From Bacteroidota bacterium (GTDB lineage: Bacteria; Bacteroidota; Bacteroidia; Chitinophagales; LD1): a stretch of DNA of 64,000 bases. Numbering within the stretch: position 1 is the stretch's first letter; every line of letters begins with the position of its first letter. Below are positions 26,758-34,910 of the stretch, piece by piece. Both the position numbers and the translations under genes were made by a program. The stretch is from NCBI GenBank assembly GCA_018267385.1, contig JAFDYN010000007.1:310001-374000 (forward strand), written 5' to 3'. Below the pieces are notes generated by a model. It worked only from the letters and a program-made list of their open reading frames with translations. It was not told the origin of the DNA and ran no database searches.

Positions 26758-27747
26758 TTATCTAGGTATTTCTATGTTTTTCATGAAATTTTCGATCACC
26801 TGATTGGCGGAGCTACCTTCCATCTCCTTCTCCGGTGTGAGTACGATACGATGGCGCAGCACAGGTTTGCTCGCATAGATGATATCGTCCGGCGTCACAA
26901 AGTTGCGGCCACGTATAGCGGCCATAGCCTTGGAGGCATTGAGCAGTGCGATAGATGCACGTGGTGATGCTCCCACGTAGAGATCCGGATTGTCACGGGT
27001 CTTGGCTATGATGCGAGCGATGAACTCTACCAGTTTGGGCTCGATGTACACCTTGCGCACCTCACCCTGATACTTTTTGAGCTCTGCTGCTGTCAGTACG
27101 GGGCTTATTTTCTTGAGGTCATTGACCCCTCCCCGCTCCTGAAAGTCCGTGAGGATCTTCACCTCCTGCTCCAAAGTGGGATAGCCTACTTCTATCTTGT
27201 AGATAAAGCGGTCCAGCTGAGCCTCCGGCAGGCGATAGGTACCCTCATGCTCGATAGGGTTCTGCGTGGAGAAAACGATAAATGGCTCACTCATCAGATG
27301 CGTGGTACTATCGATAGTGACCTGGCGCTCCTCCATCACTTCAAAGAGTGCCGCCTGGGTTTTGGCAGGGGCACGGTTGATCTCGTCTATCAGGATGATA
27401 TTAGAGAAAATAGGGCCACGGCGAAACTCAAACTCTGAGGATTTGAAGTTGAAAATATTGGTGCCCAGGATATCGCTCGGCATCAGGTCCGGCGTAAACT
27501 GTATGCGGGAAAAATCTGCCGATATGCAGCGGGCTATGATCTTTGCACTGAGGGTTTTGGCGACACCGGGTACACCCTCTATCAGTACATGCCCATTGGA
27601 CAAGATCGCAGTGATGAGCAGGTCTATCATATTATCCTGGCCTACTATGATCTTGCGTACCTCCTCTTTGACGCGTGCTACGGCTGCGCGCAGAGCCTCA
27701 AGATCGTGCGGCGGAGCAGGGGTGAAATTTTGCTGTATTTCTTCCAT
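26758..27747 (-). CDS. MoxR family AAA+ ATPase
   Basis: 329 residues, the normal MoxR size. Walker A EGVPGVAKT (57-65), Walker B IILIDEINRAP (117-127), sensor segment FSTQNPIEHEGTYRLPEAQLDRF and the C-terminal lid (GASPRASIALLNASKAMA). A chaperone-like ATPase working with DUF58/VWA proteins. It lies in the middle of the cluster, 9 bases after the DUF4350 gene. Confidence 0.93.
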   Translation of the reverse strand: MEEIQQNFTPAPPHDLEALRAAVARVKEEVRKIIVGQDNMIDLLITAILSNGHVLIEGVPGVAKTLSAKIIARCISADFSRIQFTPDLMPSDILGTNIFNFKSSEFEFRRGPIFSNIILIDEINRAPAKTQAALFEVMEERQVTIDSTTHLMSEPFIVFSTQNPIEHEGTYRLPEAQLDRFIYKIEVGYPTLEQEVKILTDFQERGGVNDLKKISPVLTAAELKKYQGEVRKVYIEPKLVEFIARIIAKTRDNPDLYVGASPRASIALLNASKAMAAIRGRNFVTPDDIIYASKPVLRHRIVLTPEKEMEGSSANQVIENFMKNIEIPR

Positions 27748-27756
27748 ATAGTTGTT

Positions 27757-29007
27757 TTATTTATTGATCAATCCGGATTCGTTATAAAATTTTTCGAGCG
27801 CTGTATTGAATGCGATCAGCACTTCTTCATTGATATATCTCACACGTATGATGTCGCGATCGAAAACCTCAAAAACCTCGTTGATAGTTTCGATACTGAC
27901 GTTGCTCTTGTATGCCAGCCTGCTGCGAAATGCAGGTCCAATATCGCCGGTAGGCAGCATATAATACTGCCTGATACGCTCCAGCAGGTAAGTCATCTTT
28001 TTGATGGCTATATCCCGATGATCCATTTGCTGATAGTACAAGGTGCCGACCGTGCGGGTAAACTTCAATGATAGATTTGCGGGCGGCTCCAGTATAGGTA
28101 TGATGCGCTGAAGGCGTTTGCCGGCAAAAAGCATATACAGGGCGGCGGCAAGTATAGCTAAATATAGTGCCCAGCGATAGGCCGGTATAGATACTATAAA
28201 CCTGAATGGCGATGTAGCCCGCTCCCTGTGATAAGGCTTGTAAAATTGATCCCAATAAATGCTACCATCCGGTAGCTCAGTGAGACATGCTGCCACGTAT
28301 TCATTGTTATTCCGCTTGAGCATATTATAGTTTGTAAAGGCCAATGGAAGAAGATGGATAAAAAATGCTCCCTGACCGAAGGGGATCTTCACAAAGTTAG
28401 CCCTGCCTAGCCCGTCTACCCCTAGTGTGAGCCGGGGCCTGGCTACTACAGACCGGCGCGGAGAGTCCAGCTCCTGACCCAATATATTAGAGCGTGGATC
28501 AGCGTCGATGATCCAGGGTGCCAGGGCCTCGTCCTTGATCCTGAATGTATCCTTGCTGTCATGGACGCCAGTGAGCCTGGTCATATAGGTAGCAGAGTCT
28601 TTGCCGGGTAGCTGTATATCCTCCTTGAGCTCTATGCCGAGTGTATCAGCCAGCAGCTGTGGTATATTATCTGCTGCTATAAAGATATTGTTGCCACTAG
28701 CCGCAAAGGAAGCCATCTCGCGCACATCCAGATCAGAGGCGTTGAGATCGGCAGTGACTATGAGATAGCTCGCGCCGCTATCTTCATTATCATCCATAAA
28801 GTTATAAAAACTGCGGTCCGACGTCTCGATAGGGCCACGGGGGAAAACATCTTTCAGTCTTTCATACAGTATGAAGCTCCCGTAAGGTATCTTGTCCTTT
28901 TCATCGAAAGTAGGTGTCCACACCACTTTATGAGGCGTGAGCCGGGCCATGACGATGAGTGCCACGAAAATCAGCACGAGGGCTATGTATGCTCCTTTGC
29001 CTTTCAT
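27757..29007 (-). CDS. DUF4350 domain membrane protein
   Basis: 416 residues. N-terminal helix (5-24), a DUF4350 / GldG-like fold in the middle (ASYLIVTADLNASDLDVREMASFAASGNNIFIAADN, containing a short Rossmann-like pattern), then a membrane helix at about 275-300 (WALYLAILAAALYMLFAGKR) and a cytoplasmic helical tail. It overlaps the upstream DUF4129 gene by four bases (ATGA), which indicates translational coupling. Function unknown apart from its place in the MoxR cluster. Confidence 0.8.
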   Translation of the reverse strand: MKGKGAYIALVLIFVALIVMARLTPHKVVWTPTFDEKDKIPYGSFILYERLKDVFPRGPIETSDRSFYNFMDDNEDSGASYLIVTADLNASDLDVREMASFAASGNNIFIAADNIPQLLADTLGIELKEDIQLPGKDSATYMTRLTGVHDSKDTFRIKDEALAPWIIDADPRSNILGQELDSPRRSVVARPRLTLGVDGLGRANFVKIPFGQGAFFIHLLPLAFTNYNMLKRNNNEYVAACLTELPDGSIYWDQFYKPYHRERATSPFRFIVSIPAYRWALYLAILAAALYMLFAGKRLQRIIPILEPPANLSLKFTRTVGTLYYQQMDHRDIAIKKMTYLLERIRQYYMLPTGDIGPAFRSRLAYKSNVSIETINEVFEVFDRDIIRVRYINEEVLIAFNTALEKFYNESGLINK

Positions 29008-29729
29008 GGTGCTTTTTGCCCTTCTATCAGTGTATAAAATGTAGTCAATGCCGACTTTGAGTCAGCATAATGCTGCTCCGTCACTATATTATTGCCGTAC
29101 CAGACATTTTCAAAATCATCTGTAGCTACCAGAAATGCGGTCTTGAGTTGATCTCCGTTCAGCTCATGGTAGTAATCCATATTTGTTTTGCCGGGCCGCC
29201 AGTGTATCATCTGCCTGTCTGTCATCATTTGCAGGGCTTTCAGATATTGATAGCGCACTGCCAGGCGCCACTGCCTCTGTGAGGTGGCCTGAGCTATGAG
29301 CTGGTCCATATCCATCCCTGCTATATCCTCTTCAGCTACTGTGGCCGCTAGTACAGCGCGTGGACCACCTACCATCAGTCTGCGAATATCTATCCCGGCC
29401 AGATTTAGGATGATGGCTACTATAGCAAAGATCAACAGTCCATAAAGGATCACCTTCCAGATCGTGATCTCGCCGCTCTCCCCGAGTGTCTTTGCCAGCC
29501 ATTCAGAAATTTTGTATTTGATCCATTGCCAAATACTCATCTGAGCGGGTGGCGTATCTACCTCATAGATAAATTCCTTCTGCCCCGCATATTTTTTCAA
29601 CGCAGTCTGATCAAAACTCCTGTCAGCATAGATGGCAGAGTCTTGCGCGCCCGCAGTGAGCGAGACCACCAGAAGCATCAATAATATGCAGCAACGGGAA
29701 AAGAAAGGAAAGCGGGAAGTACGGATCAC
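29004..29729 (-). CDS. DUF4129-type membrane protein
   Basis: 241 residues. Signal peptide (ILLMLLVVSLTAGAQ), a helix at about 95-115, then a C-terminal domain with QWRLAVRYQYLKALQMM, HWRPGKTNMDYYHEL and the FYTLIEGQ end, as in DUF4129 proteins, which are often found beside DUF58 and transglutaminase-like proteins. Four-base overlaps with both neighbours place it firmly in the operon. Confidence 0.78.
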   Translation of the reverse strand: MIRTSRFPFFSRCCILLMLLVVSLTAGAQDSAIYADRSFDQTALKKYAGQKEFIYEVDTPPAQMSIWQWIKYKISEWLAKTLGESGEITIWKVILYGLLIFAIVAIILNLAGIDIRRLMVGGPRAVLAATVAEEDIAGMDMDQLIAQATSQRQWRLAVRYQYLKALQMMTDRQMIHWRPGKTNMDYYHELNGDQLKTAFLVATDDFENVWYGNNIVTEQHYADSKSALTTFYTLIEGQKAP

Positions 29730-30670
29730 CTGTAAAAATCGTTTGAGTCTTTGTCTGTGCCTATATTTTCTATCTCCTGCAGTAAGGTCGTGCCATCCTT
29801 CTTCTCCACCAGGCTGTAATATTGGATACAGGTGGCAATAGCTGTCACGGTAGTAGTGACTATGGAGCCAAACTGCGATAACCCCATCGCTACCCTATCT
29901 GCAGTACCGACCTCAAAATCTAACCGGCCGGAGCGCACAGACGTAAATGTTTTCATGAAATTGAGCGCCATGGCCGGAACCTGAAAAAGCGCCCCGGCAA
30001 AACCACCTATCAGTCCGGCTACAAACAGGATCAGAAGGGTCCACCAGAAGTTGTGCCGCACGAGATAAAAGCAACGCGACACAGCAGCGCCCAGCGGTAA
30101 CTCCTCCCTGATGTATACGATAGTGATAAAACTAAGTGGTACGGCAACATATACTACTCCTACAAAAAATACCAACCCGCCAAGGACGAGCAGCGCAGTG
30201 GCATGGATCGAAACCAGTGCAAAAACAAACAGAGCAAAGACACCCACCAGTAGCAGAGAGATGAGGAAGATCTGAAGGTAAAGGGTGATCATCCTACCGG
30301 CATTTTCTCGCATGCCCCTCAGTATGTCCGTATGGTCTATCCGCCCGTCTTCTGAGCGCTCCACAGCCATAAAGGCGCTGATAAATAGCAGGTGCATGAC
30401 CAGCGCGCCCAGCGCAATGATCATAATACCGGCAACACCCAGTCCACTCGTAGCCCCCATATGAGATAGATTTCGCATGAAGTTAGTACTCATGGCAAAT
30501 GAGGTCATAGCGCTGGAGTACACGAATGACCCGATGAGATATATCGGTGCCACCAGTACTAGCAGCACGTACCCATATTGCCTCACATAATCTTTGGCAA
30601 AAGCCAAAGTATCATTGATGGCATCGGTAAAGTGGCGCACTTTAAAGAGCTGAAATTTCTGCTGCTCCAT
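29726..30670 (-). CDS. Multi-pass membrane protein of the MoxR cluster
   Basis: The frame opens at 30682; ATG 30670 (MEQQKFQLFKVRHF) shortens an overlap with SpoIIM and fits related proteins that begin with FKVRxFxD. Six or so hydrophobic helices span residues 35-280, in the style of DUF7847 / glycerophosphoryl-phosphodiesterase membrane domains: LGAAVSRCFYLVRHNFWWTLLILFVAGLIG. It probably acts in the membrane with SpoIIM and RDD proteins. The function is unknown. Confidence 0.7.
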   Translation of the reverse strand: MEQQKFQLFKVRHFTDAINDTLAFAKDYVRQYGYVLLVLVAPIYLIGSFVYSSAMTSFAMSTNFMRNLSHMGATSGLGVAGIMIIALGALVMHLLFISAFMAVERSEDGRIDHTDILRGMRENAGRMITLYLQIFLISLLLVGVFALFVFALVSIHATALLVLGGLVFFVGVVYVAVPLSFITIVYIREELPLGAAVSRCFYLVRHNFWWTLLILFVAGLIGGFAGALFQVPAMALNFMKTFTSVRSGRLDFEVGTADRVAMGLSQFGSIVTTTVTAIATCIQYYSLVEKKDGTTLLQEIENIGTDKDSNDFYR

Positions 30671-31622
30671 GTTTTTTTGCAAGTTGATGTGGATAGATAA
30701 TAAAATACCAGATGATAAAAGCGATGGATGATCCTATGATCATAATATGGATGAATGCCGGCATCTGATTGTACAGGCGCGTGATGAAACTCTCGATAAA
30801 ACCTGCCGTGATAAAAACGGGTATGAGGCCTACCACTATTTTCAGGCTGCGCTTGCCAGCCTCCACCAGTGCATCCTTGCGGGAATATGTGCCCGGGAAT
30901 AAGAGACTATTGCCCAACACTATACCAGCACCTCCGGCTATGATGATAGCCGAGAGCTCGAGCGCACCATGAAGAAATATAGCAGAAAATGACGTCCAGA
31001 AAAGATCGCGCTCGTAAAAGAAATATTGAAAGACACCGACCATAATCCCATTTCTAAATAACTGATAGTATGACCCCAGGGAAAAGAATATACCCTCCAG
31101 ATAGGTGATAAAGGAAACCATTATGTTATTGCTAGAGATAGCGATGAACATGCCCGTCCTGTGCATAGAGTCATATACCGCCATGGGGTCTCCCTTGCGT
31201 ATATTTTCGATCGTCATATCTACATAGCTATCTCCCAGTATGAGCCTGACGAAATCTTCATCATGAGCGGATGATACTACACCTATGGCAATGGAAAGCA
31301 GAAAGAATAATAGAGAATAAAACAGCTGCCTCTGGCTGCGCAAAACGGCATAAGGCACCTCGTAGCGCCAGAAGGTGATGAAGCGGCTGCTTCGCTCGCT
31401 TTTGGTCTTATATATCTTTCTATGAAAGTGCGCTGTCAGTTCATTGAGGTATTTTGTAGTAGTGCTCGCCGGGTAAAATGTGCGCGCGTAAGAGAGGTCG
31501 TCCTGCAGGCTGAGGTACAGGTCTGAGAGCTGATCTGGAGAGAGTGCCTGCCGGTTTTTGATGATCTGATCAAACTGCTCCCACTTCTCTGCATTTTGCT
31601 TTATAAAAGCTATTTCTCTCAA
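30642..31622 (-). CDS. SpoIIM family (stage II sporulation protein M-like) membrane protein
   Basis: 326 residues. The start is a TTG at 31622; it is preferred because the family N-terminus MREIAFIKQNAEKW begins exactly there. After a soluble helical N-terminus (1-105) come five or six helices with the SpoIIM pattern (RNGIMVGVFQYFF...LHGALELSAIIIAGGAGIVLG). The organism shows no sign of sporulating; in Bacteroidota this gene marks MoxR/DUF58 clusters. It is the first gene of the seven-gene unit. Confidence 0.85.
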   Translation of the reverse strand: MREIAFIKQNAEKWEQFDQIIKNRQALSPDQLSDLYLSLQDDLSYARTFYPASTTTKYLNELTAHFHRKIYKTKSERSSRFITFWRYEVPYAVLRSQRQLFYSLLFFLLSIAIGVVSSAHDEDFVRLILGDSYVDMTIENIRKGDPMAVYDSMHRTGMFIAISSNNIMVSFITYLEGIFFSLGSYYQLFRNGIMVGVFQYFFYERDLFWTSFSAIFLHGALELSAIIIAGGAGIVLGNSLLFPGTYSRKDALVEAGKRSLKIVVGLIPVFITAGFIESFITRLYNQMPAFIHIMIIGSSIAFIIWYFIIYPHQLAKKHGAAEISAL

Positions 31623-31655
31623 GGTTTTCTGTATTTTCGTTACTAATGTAAGATT

Positions 31656-31663
31656 TACATTTG
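31656..31663 (+). promoter_or_regulatory. -7 element of the RDD gene
   Basis: TACATTTG is a full TAnnTTTG match, with a T-rich -33 region (31634-31637) 18 bases upstream and the ATG 20 bases downstream. Confidence 0.5.
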
Positions 31664-31683
31664 ATTATTTATGCAAAACGGGT

Positions 31684-32406
31684 ATGAGTGACAATTCCTT
31701 CAGTATCAGCACTTCGCAGAACGTAACTATCCAATACGAGGTAGCCGGTCTGGGAGAGCGTATTTTGGCCAGAATCCTGGATGGCCTGATCAAAGCCGGA
31801 TATACTTTTGGCATTGTATTGATCATACTGGTACTAAAGGACTCGATGGATGCAGCTATCGCTATCGGCGTGATCCTGGCCCTGCCACTCTTATTCTACA
31901 CATTACTTTTTGAGACGATCATGCAGGGGCAGACACCCGGTAAAAGGTTTCGCAAGATCAAAGTAGTACGTGTAGATGGTGATCAGGCCACATTTGGTGC
32001 GTACTTCCTTCGCTGGCTATTTCTCCTGATAGACCTGCATATCCTATACGGCATCATAGGGCTGCTATGCATAGCTATCAATAAAAAAGGGCAGCGCCTG
32101 GGTGATATAGTAGCTGAGACCACTGTGATAAAAGAGAGTGACACTATATCGCTGCGAGATACCATCTATGAGAAACTACACTCCACTCATGTGGTAACCT
32201 ATCAGGAAGTCACCAAGCTATCTGCAGAGGATGTGGCGCTCATCAGAAAGGTACTGAACACACCTGAATATCTGGATAACTATGATATGGTATATACTCT
32301 GACCAATAAGATCCAGGCTAAGATGGATATCACGCGCTCAGAGACCTTCCCTCAGACCTTTCTCGAGACTGTGATCAAAGATTACAATGCACTGCATGAT
32401 GCCTAA
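31684..32406 (+). CDS. RDD family membrane protein
   Basis: 240 residues. RDD domain with the Arg in GLGERILARILDGLIKAGY (about 23-41), followed by helices at about 40-60, 62-80 and 110-130, and the FETIMQGQTPGKRFRKIKVVRVDG motif. The C-terminal 90 residues are soluble and helical. RDD proteins are thought to be small transport or ion-exchange membrane proteins; this one is divergent from SpoIIM, the usual companion in the same cluster, and so probably belongs functionally with it. Confidence 0.85.
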   Translation: MSDNSFSISTSQNVTIQYEVAGLGERILARILDGLIKAGYTFGIVLIILVLKDSMDAAIAIGVILALPLLFYTLLFETIMQGQTPGKRFRKIKVVRVDGDQATFGAYFLRWLFLLIDLHILYGIIGLLCIAINKKGQRLGDIVAETTVIKESDTISLRDTIYEKLHSTHVVTYQEVTKLSAEDVALIRKVLNTPEYLDNYDMVYTLTNKIQAKMDITRSETFPQTFLETVIKDYNALHDA

Positions 32407-32412
32407 CTGGTA

Positions 32413-33507
32413 TTAGAATCCCATTTCTGCTTTCACCTCACTGATAGCTGCCAGCAGCGCTTTCACGTCTTTCGTGTATAGCCTGCCGATATTGCCTATC
32501 CGGAAACAATTTGCCTTGGTCAGTTTGCCGGGATAGATGATATAGCCGCGATCATTGAGTTTGTTGTAAAAAACTTTGAAATCAAAAGCGGCAGCCTCGG
32601 GGTAGTGGTAAGAGTTGATGATATATCCCTGCCGATCCCTGCCCAGGTACTCTCTGAAGCCTAGCGTACTCATGCCCTCTGCCAGCGTATTGAAATTATC
32701 CTGATAGCGGGCTGCACGGGCTGCTACGCCACCCTCTTCGTCCAGCTCACGCAGCGCCTGGCGGAAAGCCAGCAGTGCATGCGTAGGGGGAGTAAAGCGA
32801 AACTGGCCGTCATTCTCCAGGCCTACCCACTGTGCGTACATATCTAATACAAGCGTATCTGCCTGGCCCTGGCATTTGATCAGGCTGTCGCGACGGGCTA
32901 TCACAAATGAGAAGCCGGGTACTCCCTCTATGCATTTATTGGACGAGGATACCAGAAAGTCTATGTGGCACGCGGCAATATCTACCGGCACCGCGCCAAA
33001 GGCACTCATAGAGTCTACCAGATAGCCCACGCCATATCTGGCGGCCAGCATACCAAACTGATCTATAGGATTAAAAATACCACTGGTGGTCTCGCAGTGT
33101 ACGATGATCATGTGAGTGAAACCTCCACTCGCCAGCAGTTCTTCCGTCTTTTGCAGGTCCGGTGTCTGATCCTCATCACATACCAGCGCCTCATAGGGTA
33201 TTTTATGGATGGAAGCGATCTTTGCTATCCGCTCACCGTAGGCGCCATTTATGAGAACGAGTAGCTTACCATCTCTGGGCACGGCAGAGGATATCATAGC
33301 CTCTACGCCAAAGGTACCTGAACCCTGCATGATCACAGTCTCGTAGCCGGTATCCTTTGACACGCCACCGTGTGCCAGTAGCTGTTCGCGGATTTCTTTT
33401 ACGGTATTGATAAAGGAGGTATCACGTGATCCGAGGTCATGCAGCATGGCCTCTTTGACAGTCATACTGGTAGTGAGAGGGCCGGGGGTGAAAAGCAGTT
33501 TATCCAT
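32413..33507 (-). CDS. phnW: 2-aminoethylphosphonate:pyruvate aminotransferase
   Basis: 364 residues from ATG 33507; the frame runs to 33561, but that part overlaps a terminator. It starts LLFTPGPLTTSMTVKEAMLHD and has the PLP lysine in SSSNKCIEGVPGFSFVIARRD, SMSAFGAVPVDIAA and the C-terminal YPGKLTKANCFRIGNIG, all close to PhnW. The enzyme moves the amino group of 2-aminoethylphosphonate to pyruvate, giving phosphonoacetaldehyde (reversible). The usual partner PhnX is not in the window. It lies downstream of a secreted phosphatase gene on the same strand, but a terminator stands between. Confidence 0.88.
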   Translation of the reverse strand: MDKLLFTPGPLTTSMTVKEAMLHDLGSRDTSFINTVKEIREQLLAHGGVSKDTGYETVIMQGSGTFGVEAMISSAVPRDGKLLVLINGAYGERIAKIASIHKIPYEALVCDEDQTPDLQKTEELLASGGFTHMIIVHCETTSGIFNPIDQFGMLAARYGVGYLVDSMSAFGAVPVDIAACHIDFLVSSSNKCIEGVPGFSFVIARRDSLIKCQGQADTLVLDMYAQWVGLENDGQFRFTPPTHALLAFRQALRELDEEGGVAARAARYQDNFNTLAEGMSTLGFREYLGRDRQGYIINSYHYPEAAAFDFKVFYNKLNDRGYIIYPGKLTKANCFRIGNIGRLYTKDVKALLAAISEVKAEMGF

Positions 33508-33542
33508 GGTGGTGCAAAGGAAATAATTAATCGTTATGGTAC

Positions 33543-33573
33543 TAAAAACAGAGCCGCCCATACAGAGCGGCTC
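33543..33573 (-). terminator. Intrinsic terminator after the phosphatase gene
   Basis: On the minus strand GAGCCGC-(9)-GCGGCTC is followed by TGTTTTTAG, 24 bases past the phosphatase stop. Confidence 0.75.
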
Positions 33574-33596
33574 ACTGAATATAAATATGAGTTTAC

Positions 33597-34880
33597 TTAT
33601 TCCGTTACGATATTGCTGGAGACTGATCGATCCGCGCTACGCAGTGTGAGGTGATATATACCCCTGGCCTCGTGGCTGAGGTCCAATGGATAGAGCCTGC
33701 TGGCAGCCGGTATCCTATCTTCAGTGACTATCCTACCCAGATCATCTGTGACATACAGTGCTACGTCTCCTTTCAGCCCGGCACACGACACCATAAAATA
33801 ACCTGTAGCAGAAGGATTGGGAATGACCTGGATCACAGCGTCAGCTTTTGTATCGGTGATCCCCGCAGGATCACATAGGCCGATCTCGCAGAGCCATGAC
33901 CTGCCGTCGAGATCCCATGCGGTCTGATTTTCCGGGCGTATGCCGCTACCGTATATCAGGTGATGCAGTGCAGTGATAGCGATATCTGCCTGCACGGGAG
34001 ACTGGTGCTGCAGCGCTGTATCCGGCTTTGTAATAGGATAAGCGAGGAAGGTGCCCGGATCCGGAGGCGTAGTATGTCCGGCATTTTGCGGCCCTGACAC
34101 CTGCAGGTGTACCCCGCGATCAGAGTTTGCTATCCACCATATGTGGCGCTCCTCATAGCTCACACCTCCGTGGCCAGTACCAGTACCCCCGTGGTCTGTG
34201 GTGACCAGGACGAGCCAATCTTCCTGCGCGTAGGTAGGACGTGCGCGCATAGCCTGCAGAATGACCCCGATCTGGTAGTCTATACTATCTATGGCCTGTG
34301 TATAGGCGGGATTATTCGGATTGAATCCTGAGCTGTGACCGGTTAGGTCCACCTTGTCAAAGTAAGTGAAAAGCAAGTCTACATCCGGATCCTGCACAAG
34401 CTGAGAGGCTGCTGCGCCGGTGCCCTGAGTATAGCCATCTGTACCTATGATCTTCTGATCCCATCCGTCATTATAGACATTATTGCTCATCGGAGCCCAC
34501 TCGGTATATTGTATGCATTTGAAAGAGGTGTCGATCTCCTTGGCGCGGGTAGGAAAGTAAGGATACTGATTATAGTTGCTGCCACCATAAGTATTACCGG
34601 TCACACCGTGTTTCTCATGATAGACCCCGGTCATGATACTGGACCATGACGGACCGGATACCGTGATATCCAGATGCCATGAGTCCAGCGTGTAAAACCC
34701 GGTATTGCACAGCGCCAGCATGTTTGGAGCATGACCGGAATCCATCTCCTGCTTGAGTGCATCCGCCCGGCAGCCATCTATGCCTATCACAAGAACTTTG
34801 CGCTTGTGACCGCCATGACCGGCAAATGCCGACAGCAGTGCCAGCGCAAAGATGACGGTCAATGTAAATTTTCTTTTCAT
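33597..34880 (-). CDS. Secreted alkaline-phosphatase-superfamily phosphodiesterase with type IX secretion tail
   Basis: 427 residues. Signal peptide (about 1-20); metal-binding GIDGCRAD (D35); nucleophile region SGPSWSSIMTG, where the usual threonine of type I phosphodiesterases is apparently Ser81; further ligands in DKVDLTGHSSGF and VTTDHGGTGTGHGG. The last 80 residues (from about VIQVIPNPSATGYF) form a Por-type C-terminal sorting domain, so the enzyme should be exported by the type IX system. Substrate could be nucleotides, phosphodiesters or phosphonates. It lies 30 bases downstream of a TonB-dependent receptor gene, probably in one operon. Confidence 0.85.
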   Translation of the reverse strand: MKRKFTLTVIFALALLSAFAGHGGHKRKVLVIGIDGCRADALKQEMDSGHAPNMLALCNTGFYTLDSWHLDITVSGPSWSSIMTGVYHEKHGVTGNTYGGSNYNQYPYFPTRAKEIDTSFKCIQYTEWAPMSNNVYNDGWDQKIIGTDGYTQGTGAAASQLVQDPDVDLLFTYFDKVDLTGHSSGFNPNNPAYTQAIDSIDYQIGVILQAMRARPTYAQEDWLVLVTTDHGGTGTGHGGVSYEERHIWWIANSDRGVHLQVSGPQNAGHTTPPDPGTFLAYPITKPDTALQHQSPVQADIAITALHHLIYGSGIRPENQTAWDLDGRSWLCEIGLCDPAGITDTKADAVIQVIPNPSATGYFMVSCAGLKGDVALYVTDDLGRIVTEDRIPAASRLYPLDLSHEARGIYHLTLRSADRSVSSNIVTE

Positions 34881-34910
34881 ATCGATTTGTTTTATGGTTT
34901 TATAGAAGAT

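Noticed and set aside
30642-31622. SpoIIM as a sign of sporulation
   Set aside because: No other sporulation gene is seen; the family occurs in MoxR/DUF58 clusters of non-sporulating Bacteroidota.
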